From contig CM024168.1 in the NCBI GenBank assembly GCA_013433145.1, positions 12,780,184 through 12,844,183 on the forward strand: 64,000 nt of DNA, in the 5' to 3' direction. Numbering within the stretch: position 1 is the first letter of the stretch; every line of letters starts with the position of its first letter. Positions 1-12,260 of the stretch are shown here, piece after piece. A program made the position numbers and the translations under genes. The notes under the pieces were generated by a model. The model did not search any database, was not told the origin of the DNA, and saw only the letters and a program-made list of their open reading frames with translations. This stretch comes from Ascaris suum. Lineage: Eukaryota; Nematoda; Chromadorea; Rhabditida; Ascarididae.

Positions 1-371
1 GAAAAAAATCACTTTCCCAACCATAACCGCAGCTCCTGAGGAGGCACTCTCGAACGCTCTTTTAAGATAAAAGGCGTCCTTTTTGAGGAGTGCGAAGATA
101 TGCCACTACCGTCACGGAGCATCGCAACTCCAACTAATCAGAGAATGAACTGAACAGACTGTTTTCGTTAAATGAAACAAGCACACATTTGAAGCCATCA
201 TCGTTGCCGAACTTTGCAGCGTTTCTTTGGTTCAACGGCACGATGTCGTTGCAGCCGTTCCCTGCCTATGTCACTTAGAGGTGCAGTTAACTAGAAGATT
301 GGATCTTTCACGTTAACAAGAAATCAGATGTCCCACTTTAGATGAAATTAGCAAAAATGAATACATTATAA

Positions 372-1571
372 ATGGTTTCACTGAGAAAAGGCATGGGTAA
401 TGATGGGTAATGAAATGAGATCTTTGAAATTCTTTGAAAGAAGGGCTCCTTAAGATTTTTTCATTCCCGCCCTCATCTGTACTATGCAAATATGCGCATA
501 TCACCTACACATAAATTTGTCACTTTGGTACCTGTGCAGAGATATGCCATTGTTTGCACTGTTTAGCGCGAACTTTCCCTTAAATGTGGTACAGTTGGTT
601 GGGTAGTATTTCACATTCGTCATTAGTGTTGTATACTGAAGGAGGAACAGAATCAGGACGTAATCATTGAGTCGCACTTTCGTATTTATATATCTTGCAG
701 TGCTCGCAATTGTGATTATTTCAGTGATGTTGGCCCGTGTGCAACCTTCTCCTTGCAATTTCCTTTCAACGGAGGTCTCATGCAGTACCTCATCCGAAAA
801 GGCGAATATCTGTAGGCACTATTTCAATAAATTTGCATATGCGTTCTCTCATATTTGTTTCAATAAATGCCACCGCCGGATAGAAAAAGATCTTGAAGCA
901 GCAAAACAAATCGACAAATTCGAGCCTACCGTAAGTCTGAAACCCATTTGGAGTTATGCATAGTTTTTATTAGCGAAGAACAATAAAGATGGGGATAACT
1001 GTAAGAGAATAAAACATAAATCATACTTGTCTCAGAAATACGTGGCCTTCAAATCTTTCCCGTCTCCCAGAAAGTATTAGGAAATGGAGCGGTCCTCACG
1101 GCAACAAGTATGCATCAATTGCATTTAAATTTCTTCAGGTCCACTCACCCTTTTAATTCAACAGAAATCCAAATGCTTGAATGCTTTTCTTCTGATTTTT
1201 TTATATGTAATTCGATTTTTTATGCTTCTAGAAGAGGAAGACTGTGCGATAAGGAACATTTTAAGCGCATTTGCAGAAGAAGTGATTTTTTGAGTTTGAT
1301 TTTTGGATGAAAGAAGAGATTTTGCTAATGCTTTACTTTATCTTAGAAAGCAGTAAAGTATCAGCAGTCATCGACAAGGCAGCTTGCGTTTGGTGCACCC
1401 AGCACTGACAACAAATCGGCCATTTCCGATTCACCGAAACCACTCAACGACTTCTACAATAATGCAACTCTATCGTTAATCGCTAAAGTGTTTTCATTAA
1501 TTGTGATCTTAGTTACTATTTTTATGGTTCTTGGTATGACCGACTATGATTTTTTTGGTTGGCTTCTATAA
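372..1571 (+). CDS. Unrecognised small predicted type I membrane protein, 3 exons
   Basis: Exons 372-396, 701-930 and 1347-1571 join in frame (phases 1 and 0) to give 159 residues. The middle exon has a clean TTGCAG acceptor and a GTAAGT donor; the last has a CTTAG acceptor and a TAA stop. The protein starts MVSLRKGM followed by a hydrophobic run (LAIVIISVMLA), which looks like a signal peptide. An ectodomain with five cysteines (PSPC, VSC, NIC, HIC, NKC) follows, then a Ser/Thr-rich stalk with a possible N-glycosylation site (NNAT). A second hydrophobic segment (VFSLIVILVTIFMVLGM) and a short tail ending DFFGWLL complete it. I do not recognise the family and assign no function. The 25-nt first exon is the weakest part; exons 2 and 3 are better supported. 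Confidence 0.45.
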
Positions 1572-1677
1572 ATGTAACATCTACAGATTCCATAAACAAG
1601 AATGCAGATGTGCCCTATGGTTTATCAACAAACGCAGACCAGACGTGTTAGCAGAGTGACTCGTCCACACTGCGGGT

Positions 1678-1751
1678 GCCTGAGTAGCGCAGTAGGTTAG
1701 CGCGTCAGTCTCATAATCTGAAGGTCGTGAGTTCGAGCCTCACCTCGGGCA
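1678..1751 (+). tRNA. Elongator tRNA-Met (anticodon CAT)
   Basis: The cloverleaf folds by eye. Acceptor arms GCCTGAG and CTCGGGC pair, with one T-G pair, and a discriminator A follows. The D arm is GCGC...GCGC, the anticodon loop is CTCATAA, and the T arm is GTGAG TTCGAGC CTCAC. Length is 74 nt with no intron. The anticodon arm and loop match the eukaryotic elongator Met tRNA as I recall it. A4/A11 and B (GGTTCGA-like) promoter blocks would be internal. Confidence 0.94.
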
Positions 1752-3734
1752 CTGGCTTTCTTTTCATAGCTCAGACATGGTTCTTTGTTGTAACAGCTAT
1801 CCACCCCTACAAACATAAGCACGTCTGCAGGCGGTTTCCCTCATTCGAAATGCTTTGCTCGACTTGTTTGCAGCGGACTTCCTCCTTCAATTTCTGATCG
1901 ATGCATTGCTGCAGCAACTGAAAAGACAGCCACATTTTGTTTCAAAATGTTGGACAATGCCCACATCAAAGCAGCTGGAACAAGTCAGATTTTTTTCCAC
2001 AACGCTTATCGTCACATACGTTTTAATGTTTTCACGTTGGTTGCCCGTGATTCGTGTTTTATGCTAGATCCCGGCCACTGTCCAGATAGGAGATGATGGG
2101 TTCGATGATCGAGGAAGGCAATGGGGACCGCTGGATAATTCATAATTTTTTGGGAAAGTGTCGTAGATGTTAAACTTGCTGGGAAACTATTTCATGTATG
2201 CTTTATGCAACCATCAGGAAAATTATTTTTACGTTGACTCACTTACCTCATAACAATTTACATATTCCGCTTTAGCTGTCGTTAAGACGGACTGATTCAC
2301 AGTGAAACAACAAGAGAGGGACTAAAGTTTTTTTTTCTCAAGAGTAACCTTCAATATCAAAATTTGGCTTCTATTCTTCATTTTCGGCCTTCCCCATTTA
2401 CATCTGTCATCACTAGCAAAGTGTACAAATTGCAGGTTTTCCACACATAGTAAATGAACGTTGCAGAGCTCTCGGTACATGCCATTCATACCTCTCTAGG
2501 AGGCATATGTGGATGTGGGACGCGAACAATGTTTTTAATGATTATAGCAATCACAGGTAATTGACAAGGCAAAGAACTGTTGTTAAATATGACGTGACCT
2601 ATGCATTCGCGACTTATTATGACAGCAAACTAGACTGGAGAATCATGTAACAGGAGACGACCATCAAAAATATTAATCATGACGTGATCGGTGACGTGAT
2701 GGACGTGGCACGATGGATCTGATACTGATAATAGAAAGTATTATTATTCATTACTGCCTGCTAACCTAAACAATCGAAACTGTACAGTACCGTCTGTAGC
2801 GATGACATACCAATAAAACATTATTAGGTTCTCATCATCAAAATTAGCGTAATTCTGCAAATTAGACTATCAGCTGTAGGCATCAAAGATTAAATCGCAA
2901 AAGTACACGAGAAAAATCGGCGTCATAGTTGCCACCACCTGTTTATTTACCTACTGAAGTACCCCACTTATCATCACTAGTTTTATCATTTACTTAAGAA
3001 GCGCCTTCGAATGTCTGTCTACTTATCATTGCGATTATCAGTACTAAACTATTCGAATTGTTCTTACCAAAATGACATCTGAATAATGCATGTTTAGCAA
3101 AACTTCTATCCATCGCTAATTTCATCGTTCAATCAATAAAGCAATTTGCACGTTCAGCAGAATGCCAACGAAGCACTATGGATTAGTTAGGATAAAACGC
3201 ATCAACATAATGCAAGGTCGGTGGCAAAATAGCGCTTGGAAAATTGTTTGTGGCATATCGAGGAAGACTACTTGCACAAACTGGACTTGAACTGCGAAAA
3301 TATGGCTGGAGTGGATGCAATGCCAAATTCGATGCAAACGTTTGCATACTGGTACCATACCAACCGCAAATCAGATGCCAATTTAATGAAACGGCTATGC
3401 ACAAGTCTCAAATACTATATTTCAACTTCCTGGCTGGATGATAACTCGAAAACTTGTGCATGTTAATAGGTCAATCTGCACAACTTTGTGATGATGGCGA
3501 TTTCGATTCGAATAATTTGCATCTGACTTTACCTTAAACTCTGCAAACGCAATCATCGCCTCTCACACATGCCATACAGATATTCATTCTCATATAAACT
3601 GAAGTCTGGGAAGAAATGGATCATATAAAAGCAACGAAATGTACTCTGATCAAGAATAAGTAAATAAATCGAAAAAAATTCACAATGACCAGTTCCATTT
3701 ATATACAAACAACTACATAATATCAACATGCATT
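1752..3734. other. Intergenic, 3' flank of the cathepsin-like gene
   Basis: No gene is supported here. AT-rich, with several chance ORFs on both strands. A perfect 16-base palindrome lies at 3332-3347. Confidence 0.5.
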
Positions 3735-6700
3735 TTATGGTAGAGCAGTTTCGTATTCGAGACCGAATCTTTCCAGTAACTGTGTGTCGATTCGAAAAAC
3801 ACCTGAATATGAATGATCACAAACAATCGAATCTCCTTGATTACTCATTAATGGCCGTCATCAATTCAGTTATGTAAGTAATGAATGAATTTTTAGCCAT
3901 ATGCAACGAACGAGGAAAACACTCTAAACTAATTGTGACACATTAAGCGGTACTCCTATGTGAACATTATTTGTACTTTTGAATAATGCAAGAATTTATG
4001 AAGCTCATTGGGGGTTACTTCATTATTCGATGCATTAAGGTGTTCACTGAACGAAACCCACATTATCTTTAATCGTTTTGCGCGCGCTGAGCGAATGAGA
4101 CTGTAAGAATCGAAATCTCCGCAAAACAATTATGCAGATGCTAGGAAGCATTCGACGATCACAAAAATTCTGGATGAGTGCTATCGTCCACAAATTTAAT
4201 CGACTTATTAATTCCGACAGTGAAAAACATTGCACACTTGAGAGCGGGTCTATAACAATGAAATGAGTGGTAATTCGTTTTGCCGAAATGGATCGAAATT
4301 GAACTCAAAAACGGCGGAATGGATGTGAATCGAATTTCGCTGGTGCCACGACTAGATAAAGCAAATTTCCCTTCCACATCGAAAATACATGAATCTTTAT
4401 TCTCTGTTTCTTGTTTATTCTAGCGGAAAATTCTCATTGTTGAATAGAAAATTAATATCGAATAAGAAACTAAAACATCAATAATAAACATATTACATAG
4501 CATATATCTAAGACCTCCTCATTTCTATTATAATCTGATCCAGCTATTGGAATGTTCAGATCCAGTAAGGGAAGAAAACCAATAAAATCGTCAAAAAATT
4601 CAATGAGAGGAAAAGGGCTCACCGTCGTCGCCCCAATGTCGTCCAAAGCTATTCACCGCTAACCAGTAATGATTGTCTCCATCGTACTTGCCCCAGCCAA
4701 TAAGCCTTGCAACATGCCAATAAACGATGCGATCCGAGAAATTTGCTGCAGGAAACGGTGAGAAAACGCCTGGAATGGAATTGCAAAATTTCAGAATGAA
4801 AGCTCCATATACTGCAAGTTCGAAAAAAAAAACAAAATTAATGAAATCTGCACTGAAGAATATGGAGTTCGATGGGCGGGTCTGTATGAGCATTCACGGA
4901 TGATGAACGGCAGGTCAACAGTGAAAATGTGGCGGAAGTAACCATGTAAAACTTTTAGACGTAGGAAAACAGACAAAAAATTCCCGAAGTTCGACGATGA
5001 TAGAATATAGTTTCTTCGGAAAATAAGGGAATATCTTCTGAAGGAGTGGAAGGGAGAAAAGACAAGAAGACTTTGCAATTCGATAGAGAGAAAGACTGAA
5101 GAGGTTCCCCAAAGCATTCCCCATGGTGAGTTTATTGCCGTTTGCATTCATTCGAAATACCAACAAAACTGCAAAGTAGAGTTATTATTAACGATGGTGA
5201 AACATATTGCGGGCAAGTAAGCACTCATCCCTTCATCGCTCAAGTCACTTGAATGCAGCGCGAAATTTAATTTATGACGTAATAAATGTAACTCATGAGT
5301 GTTTTGTCGATGGTGAATACAGTTTTATAAATCATTTCAGGAGAGAGCACTTATTGCGGAAAACATAGTTTACTGCTGCCCAAACTTGGATTGTGTGCAA
5401 TACGAATATGCTAAATATGTTAGAACAAGTCTTTTCTTAGACTTTCATATGAAAGGCGAATTGGTTTAATAAGGGGATGTCATCTACAGGAAATTCGTTA
5501 GAATTTATATGCTTGCTTCTATAATGAGGTTTCATGTCTTCGAAGAGTTTTTGTAGAAGGGCACATAGTTTGATGAGCTAAAAAAGAAATCATTTTTGAA
5601 TAACGCATATTGTTTATAGGTCGCTATTTAGGTCACGTTGAAAAATCTAACGAAAACGAAAAATATCTCTTGGAGGAAAGTGCAGAAGTATCCACAGAAT
5701 CGATCAGAGTAACTTGACTATCTGGTCACGTATTTCGAACAATTTAAACTGAAGAGAACGGAAAAATTAATGCAGTCGAACCGCTCGAATAGTGAAGGAA
5801 TTCTTCGGTTACTGGAAAAGCCATTGTCATTGGGCCCCACAGATAAAGCTCCTTCATTATTATTTGTCGTATCTGCAAATTTATTCAACATTTAAGCAGT
5901 TTCCTCTTATAGGGCACCGTCCTTCCCAAGGGAGGACAGAACGAAACGAGATAGGGAAGACGGAAGTGGGAGAAGCAGGTAAGTTGGTTTGGAGAGTGCA
6001 TTTTGAAACCTGCTGAATCAATTCAGGCGGAAATGACCAAAGTGATTCAACGATATATAGTAATCAGTAACATTTTTTTCTGCTCAGTATGGGATCTAGG
6101 TAATTGTTAGCGCAAACAATTCATTTGACAACATATCGGCTTTTGACCGGAGACATTAAAATTTCCGCTAAGGTTGAAGTTGCAGCGAGTAACATATTTC
6201 AGTACCTCATGCTATACTTTTCCATGTTCCTATTCTCTTCTAACAAGCCTTTTTTCAAGAGCAATTATTTGCTGTCTCAATCTGAGGTCCTCTTTAAGAA
6301 GAAAGAGAGGATGGAAAAGAATGTTGCGAAAAACAGCAACTCCAACAGCAAACAATTCCGAATATAGTATCCTTTACTAGGCTCGCCCAAATCCAGCAGC
6401 ATAACACTTACTTCTTTATCAGTCAACGGCTCATCTGAGGTCTCGTTCAAGTAGCCAATCACTGTTGGCAATTTGACGCGCTCGGATCCCTTATTATCCA
6501 AACTCATCGTTCGAGGGAACATCGAATATGCCATTGATCCTTGAAAGTGCACTCTTACACTGTTCTTATAACACACAATCAGTACTACTCTACTAAACAA
6601 GTATACTGTATGTCACTTGATTGGATCACTGCCAAAAACACCCGTCTCAAAATATTACACGCAAAAAAAAGCGAAAGTCCATCAAAATGAGGATAACAAA

Positions 6701-9700
6701 CTTTTCTTATAGGAAAGTCCGATCCCCGAAATATTTCTGACTTTAAAAAATGCATCAGGAAGATAACGCATTTTCATACATGTATATATCTGCCTGTCTG
6801 TCCAGCAGATTCAATTCGAGAGGCACTGAAACTAAAATCAAGAAATTTGGTTGAAATGGTGCATGTTATGGCATGATTTCTTAGACCAAATGTTGCATTG
6901 ATTCATCAAATTCGAGGCAGGCTGTAGACATTCAAAGAGACCAAGAAGTCTGCACCCATTTCAAGTTTAATCTCTTACCGGTGGGACAATGAAAGGATGG
7001 ACCGGCTCGTAGGGACGATTAAAACGTGAATGTTTTGTCTTCCTTTTTTCTGCCGGTAATGTGAAAGTGAATGGTCAAGTGAGGAAGATACAGAAGAGTA
7101 TATCGTTTCCTCGCCATTAGCTCTCTTCTCAACTTGTTTTCTATTTAGGTTAATAGGAAATAAATAATTTATGACGTGTAACAAACAAATAAACGATCTG
7201 CGCCGTACAAGGTTCGCCGCAAAAAAAAACTATGGGTCGAAACGAAATCTACAGAAGGAAGAAAAATTCAAATGACGAAAAATCATATAAGCAGCCGTCA
7301 CTATTTATAAAGTACATGTGCGCATGCGTGCGTCGGTAGTTCTCTCTATGGGGTATATCTGGTTCTTACTCTAGCGGTTAAAACAGTACAGAAGTATACT
7401 AAATAGGTGTTACGATACATGCCTGCCTCAACGGGTCACTCACCTGCTCAACTAGTTTTAGATGGTGATAACAAAAGGTAAAATATGCTTTCTTGGTTTA
7501 ACCGATTCGACCACCCGTACAAATGTTCCGTTAAAAAAATTCGTTGCTCTATGACCCGACCGACTTAAAATGAAACACGGGCCAGCGTAAAATGCTTGCA
7601 GCATTTCCCATCTTTGAGTATTCATAATTTCTCTCAAAGGTGACGAATTAAAGTGGATTTTAGTACGCTTTATAGCTCTAGCTTCAATGATCACTGTGTT
7701 GAGGCAGAAGGACAGGCAGAGGAATAAAGGAGTAATCGCCACGATCTGCTTATGAAAATTTGGCTTCTGCAAAACGAAACTTCAAAACGGCATAATAAAA
7801 AGGTACGTTCGCCAACCATAATGTTTGTCACTTTCATAGTTGTATTGGAAATAAATATCTTGGCACTGCCGATAGCACTTTCTCCTATACTCAGCGAGTG
7901 GATATACGGCTGGAGAGCAAGGCACACCACATGACAAATCCACCGAGTATGGACGACAGCCATCACGACCTCCTAAACGCAGATGATGCAATTCAACGTC
8001 AGCATCTACAACTTTGCTTCAAACGTTTCCGACATCAGTGAATCGATGAGTTAATCCCAGTATCCACAGTCTCCATGCAAGCAAGTGTCTTGAGTCGGAA
8101 CTCATGCTCTGCTATGACAAACATCCACTAGAGCGAGAGTGAGGAAGGAAGCCAAGGAGAGGGAGAGGGGAGGAGCATATGCTTACGCTCCAACTACAAA
8201 TTTCAAAGGACGAGATCACATTTGATCGGATTCTACTTCAGCTGTCACAGAAGGAACACAAGATCCATAAGCGGCAGTCATCCCCTGTACCAATTCAGCA
8301 GCGTCTTCATACTACAGGAATTCGATGACGAACTTACCGGTAACAAGACCCTCATCAACCCAATAGACGAGCGCTTTCAGCGGATCCCCACCGTAACAAT
8401 TACCACACACCGCACAACAACCGAGCACATCCTCTTCACTGAACATCGACTGTAGGGTACCATTTGAAGCGATACAAGCCCTGTCCGAAGCCACTCCTAC
8501 GGCAGCCACTGCCTGCAATGGGGATATCGAAATTACTGCTGTAGTGATTAAAACTGACATGTGTACTAGCATTAAAGTGAGAGCTTGTGGAGAATAACAT
8601 CTTCGTCGACACAGCAGAGAGCTCGCAGATTCGAACTGCGCTTACAAACAAGCTTTCCATTTCTGTCGTATTTCCAACGGCGCAGACATATTTAATATTC
8701 CGTCGTGATGCCCCACAAATTTCTTACTTTCTAAATATTATTTCTTGGAGGGGCAAAGAGAAGAAAGGCCACGATATAAGAAAAGAACAAAAATCTAGTA
8801 GTGTTGGCCAAATATTCTGGACCATGCTGTCAGCGCAAAAATTTGTGGAGGACAACTCTTCAGCGCTCCTTTCGTCAACTGATGCAATGAAAGTCCCACA
8901 AATAATAAACGATCAGGCCAGTGAAATGTGGTGTGAAAATTTGTAATCGCTTCGATCGATCCATTAGCTTTTGTGCCAATATATCTGTCATCTTAAATAA
9001 ATCCACAATTGTAACTCTCTAGGCAATAACGTCAGTCGTCAAAGCCACTTTTAACGATATGCCAACCCCCGCAAGCCTCATTCCCCACGCAGGAAAAAAG
9101 TCGTGGAAGAAAGAAGACAGGTAAACTATGGGGAAGCGAGAGCGCACATCGCCTAATCTAAAAATTCTTTCATTACTAAAGGAGGATCAGTTTTACCTGG
9201 TTAGCCTTTACGCTAAATCTTCAATCAAGGTTATTTGCGTGCGCAGGCAGCCGGCGTTCGGCAACGGCGAAGAGGTAGGCGAAAAGAAGCAGGTGTCTGG
9301 TGAGTTTCAGCGATGGATCTGCACAGCCAGCCGAGGATTTATCCACAATTAGCACCGCAAATAAACCATGAAATCGTAAGTTTATTCAAAAGCTGTTTAA
9401 AAATTGCAACTCACGTAACAAGCACCACAGCCGCCTTGATTTGGCACATTATGAAGCGATGAACAATAGGACCATTTCCTACGCGCATCGAACTCCGACG
9501 GTAGAGAATCGGCTGGAAACTCGGTTAGTTCTCTGCAATTGGAACTTTCGCGATTTCTTGTTGACATTGAGGATGAGAACAGCGCTGTTGCTTAAATGTG
9601 AGCTTTGCATATTGGCTCTTGAAAGGATAGCAGAGGAATTGCAAAATTAAACTTCGAAAGAAATGTGAGCGCATTAATCCATCATAGACAAATCAAGAAA

Positions 9701-12260
9701 AATATACAGTTCAAGTTTTTCAGTTATATTTTCGAAAAATGAACTTCTGTTATTCCATCAGGAAATAAGAAACCAATTCGCTTTCAAGCTTTTATTTTTT
9801 AGTTTCCTCATTTGGCCTCATTTTCCCGGATTCTTCCATCATCGAGTAAATTACTTCACAGCCCCGATCGTCACATCTCATCATTGCTCACACAATTCGC
9901 ATATGTAACATACGGTGTATTAAATCTTATAATGCTTCGAACTCGTTATGATTACGTAGTGAGTTCTTATATTACATGAATTATTCACGCCTGTGAGGGT
10001 TTGTCCTCATGCAAACCGTTCGATGTTAGTAGTGAGGACAAATCCGACGGCTGATAACGAGGTTTAACGCAAGAGGAGACCGTAAACCTCATCCGATTTA
10101 CATTCTTTGTTCGACTTAGGCAACTACAGCACAAAAAAAGCAACTCAAGAAGCGACCTGCCGTTACGCCCTCTCCCAACAACCGCATCCCTAATCATCGT
10201 TTCTCCGCTCTTTAAGAATGGTAGAAGATGAAATCCCGGTTTTCAAATATATTGGTATTTGCCAGGAGGGACTGAGACGTCCAATTCAAGTTTCCACTCC
10301 GTGATAATGACGAGGCAAAAGTGCCAACGGGTCCATTGCAAGTAAAAACCTTACCTAAGGTGCTGCTTCATTTTCTCGGAGTTAAAGAATTCAGAGAGTC
10401 GATTCAAATATTCTCGGATGGCCGTCGAGTTCTTATCAAATGGAAAGTTGTGATCCTTCTTACGAGTTCCGAAAGGATTATACTTCGCCTGCAATTTTCA
10501 ACATTTTTTCGCTCTGCTAAACAGCTTCTTATCATCTCATCAGAACAGTGACATGCCATTCGCAACATTAGTAAACATTCACAACTACCAACATTTTTAT
10601 TGCTGAAATGGGCACTCATTGAAGCCCTAAATGAAAATATGCGAGTGGCACATATCAGTTGGTCATTCCGAACATGTAGTTGGAATTCATTATTTTCCTA
10701 CGATGTATCACGGCAACAGCGACAACAAACAGCGCACGGGGAAGATGCGCAGAGACCTGGCAGATGCTGCACTCAACAGAATCTTTCCTCTCTTATTTCT
10801 TATTCACATCCTATTCTGCACCAAAATCATTAGTAAAACGCGAAACTCAAAACATTTCATAATTCTCCCAGTGAGAAAGACTTTTTCTGGTCACAACTTG
10901 GTAGCAGTTTGTTAGTACAATAAAAATTGCAACAATATACCTTCCACTTAAGTTCAGGTGCTTGATTCACCTGCTGAACGAGACCCATTAGATAAGCTTT
11001 CGTTTCGTGAACTTCCTCAACATCCTTTTGCAACTTCAAATAAAATCCGATTGCAGCCGCAATGAATGAAATACCTGAAAGGCAAAACGCACATAAATTT
11101 ACGTCACATACTGCTAGTCAGTTTTGAAGAAAGGTGTACACTTCGTCAAATTAACTGTTCCATTCAAATACCAATTACCTGCTCTGTTCATGAGGTATGA
11201 CAGTTGAAACCTTTCGAAAGCGGTAATAGCGGTGCCAACTGACCTTATTAGACCAGTACATCCATTCACTGTGCTAATTTATCATTTCCATAGCAACTGT
11301 CGCGAGGAGGCTATTCAGTACTATATAACTAGTCCACCGAATAATGTCGAGGGCGTGGAAGATTTTTTGATTAGTTGGCACCCTTAAAATTCAACTTGTT
11401 TTTGAAAATTTACAGAGGCAAACGCAACAGCAGCGGTTTCCCCGATCATCATCGAATAGATTTCACAATCAGTGCGATTCCGCGTGCATCTTAGAACATC
11501 GAAAAGTGCAACTCTTAGATTTCGACTTCGATATTAATTGCAAATTTTACGAAACACATCGCAATACTTTGTGCGAAAATAAGAAAGTGAATGTAAAAAC
11601 TTGAAAGTCGTCACGTTTCACGTGTCTTTTATTAAAAAATTCCACTTCATATCATAAAATGAAGCAGCAGTGATGCGTTCCGGTTGAATGCGAAATGAGA
11701 AGATCGCATTCAACAGCAGCAGAAATACCCACTCAACGCCATCTGTTAGAGTGACACCCGTTATGGAAATGTGCAATGTGCACAGCTTCTCCTGTCTATA
11801 TAACAATTTCTTCCATGCGTATAAACAATATTTTCTCCACGTTGACACACGAATACAAACGTACTGTACCGCTACAAAAGTAAAAGATCAATGAATATGT
11901 GAAAGTAAATACTGTCTATATAGGCCATATTGCCAACTTGAAGGATCGCTCACTTATATACAAGATCAAGCGCACACTGCTTCTGAAACCATCTCCTTGT
12001 GTAACATGTCAGTTAGTTTAAGTTAACGCCAAATTAGAATAATTTCTCATATTTGAGGCATTGATTTCAAAATTTAATGTGCGATATTGCAACGTTACGG
12101 CATTAATCAACGGAAGATATTAGAAAAGTAATGCCACATAAAAATCAAAGTAAAATATACCTAACAGAATTAGAATGGCAACAATGCCGCACAGACACTT
12201 TATTTTCGTTCGACGTGAGACGAATGCTGCTCGTCCAGAACGGTCCTCCTTCTCCTTCAT
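3735..12260 (-). CDS. Membrane-anchored, atypical cathepsin B-like cysteine protease (C1A), 10 exons
   Basis: Exons, 5' to 3': 12161-12260, 10941-11074, 10355-10488, 9415-9532, 8338-8512, 7817-7972, 6412-6539, 5782-5872, 4623-4769, 3735-3802. All phases agree, giving 416 residues. Residues 1-22 are polar and basic, and 23-46 form one hydrophobic segment, so this is a predicted type II membrane protein. A cathepsin B-like propeptide follows (KWKAKYNPFG... to about 125), then the mature domain from about LPSEFDARRKW. The active site reads NQGGCGACYAVAAV: oxyanion Gln155, catalytic Cys161, but Tyr162 where papain enzymes have Trp. His364 (YWHVARLIGWG) and Asn385 (VNSFGRHWG) are present. The occluding-loop region (CRPYSVDLSCGVPC) lacks the paired histidines of true cathepsin B. 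The C-terminus is LLERFGLEYETALP. The catalytic triad is intact, so activity is possible, but exopeptidase activity is not expected. Probably endomembrane or cell surface (inference). Confidence 0.93.

Noticed and set aside
4159..4370. ORF continuing GKFALSSRGTSE as the last cathepsin exon
   Set aside because: Phase fits, but the acceptor is poor, and the exon 3735-3802 (VFRIDTQLLERFGLEYETALP) has a better acceptor and the expected C-terminal end.
8587..8946. 119-codon plus-strand ORF in a cathepsin-like intron
   Set aside because: No start context, splice sites or family resemblance; its left end lies beside the exon on the other strand and the rest is intron.
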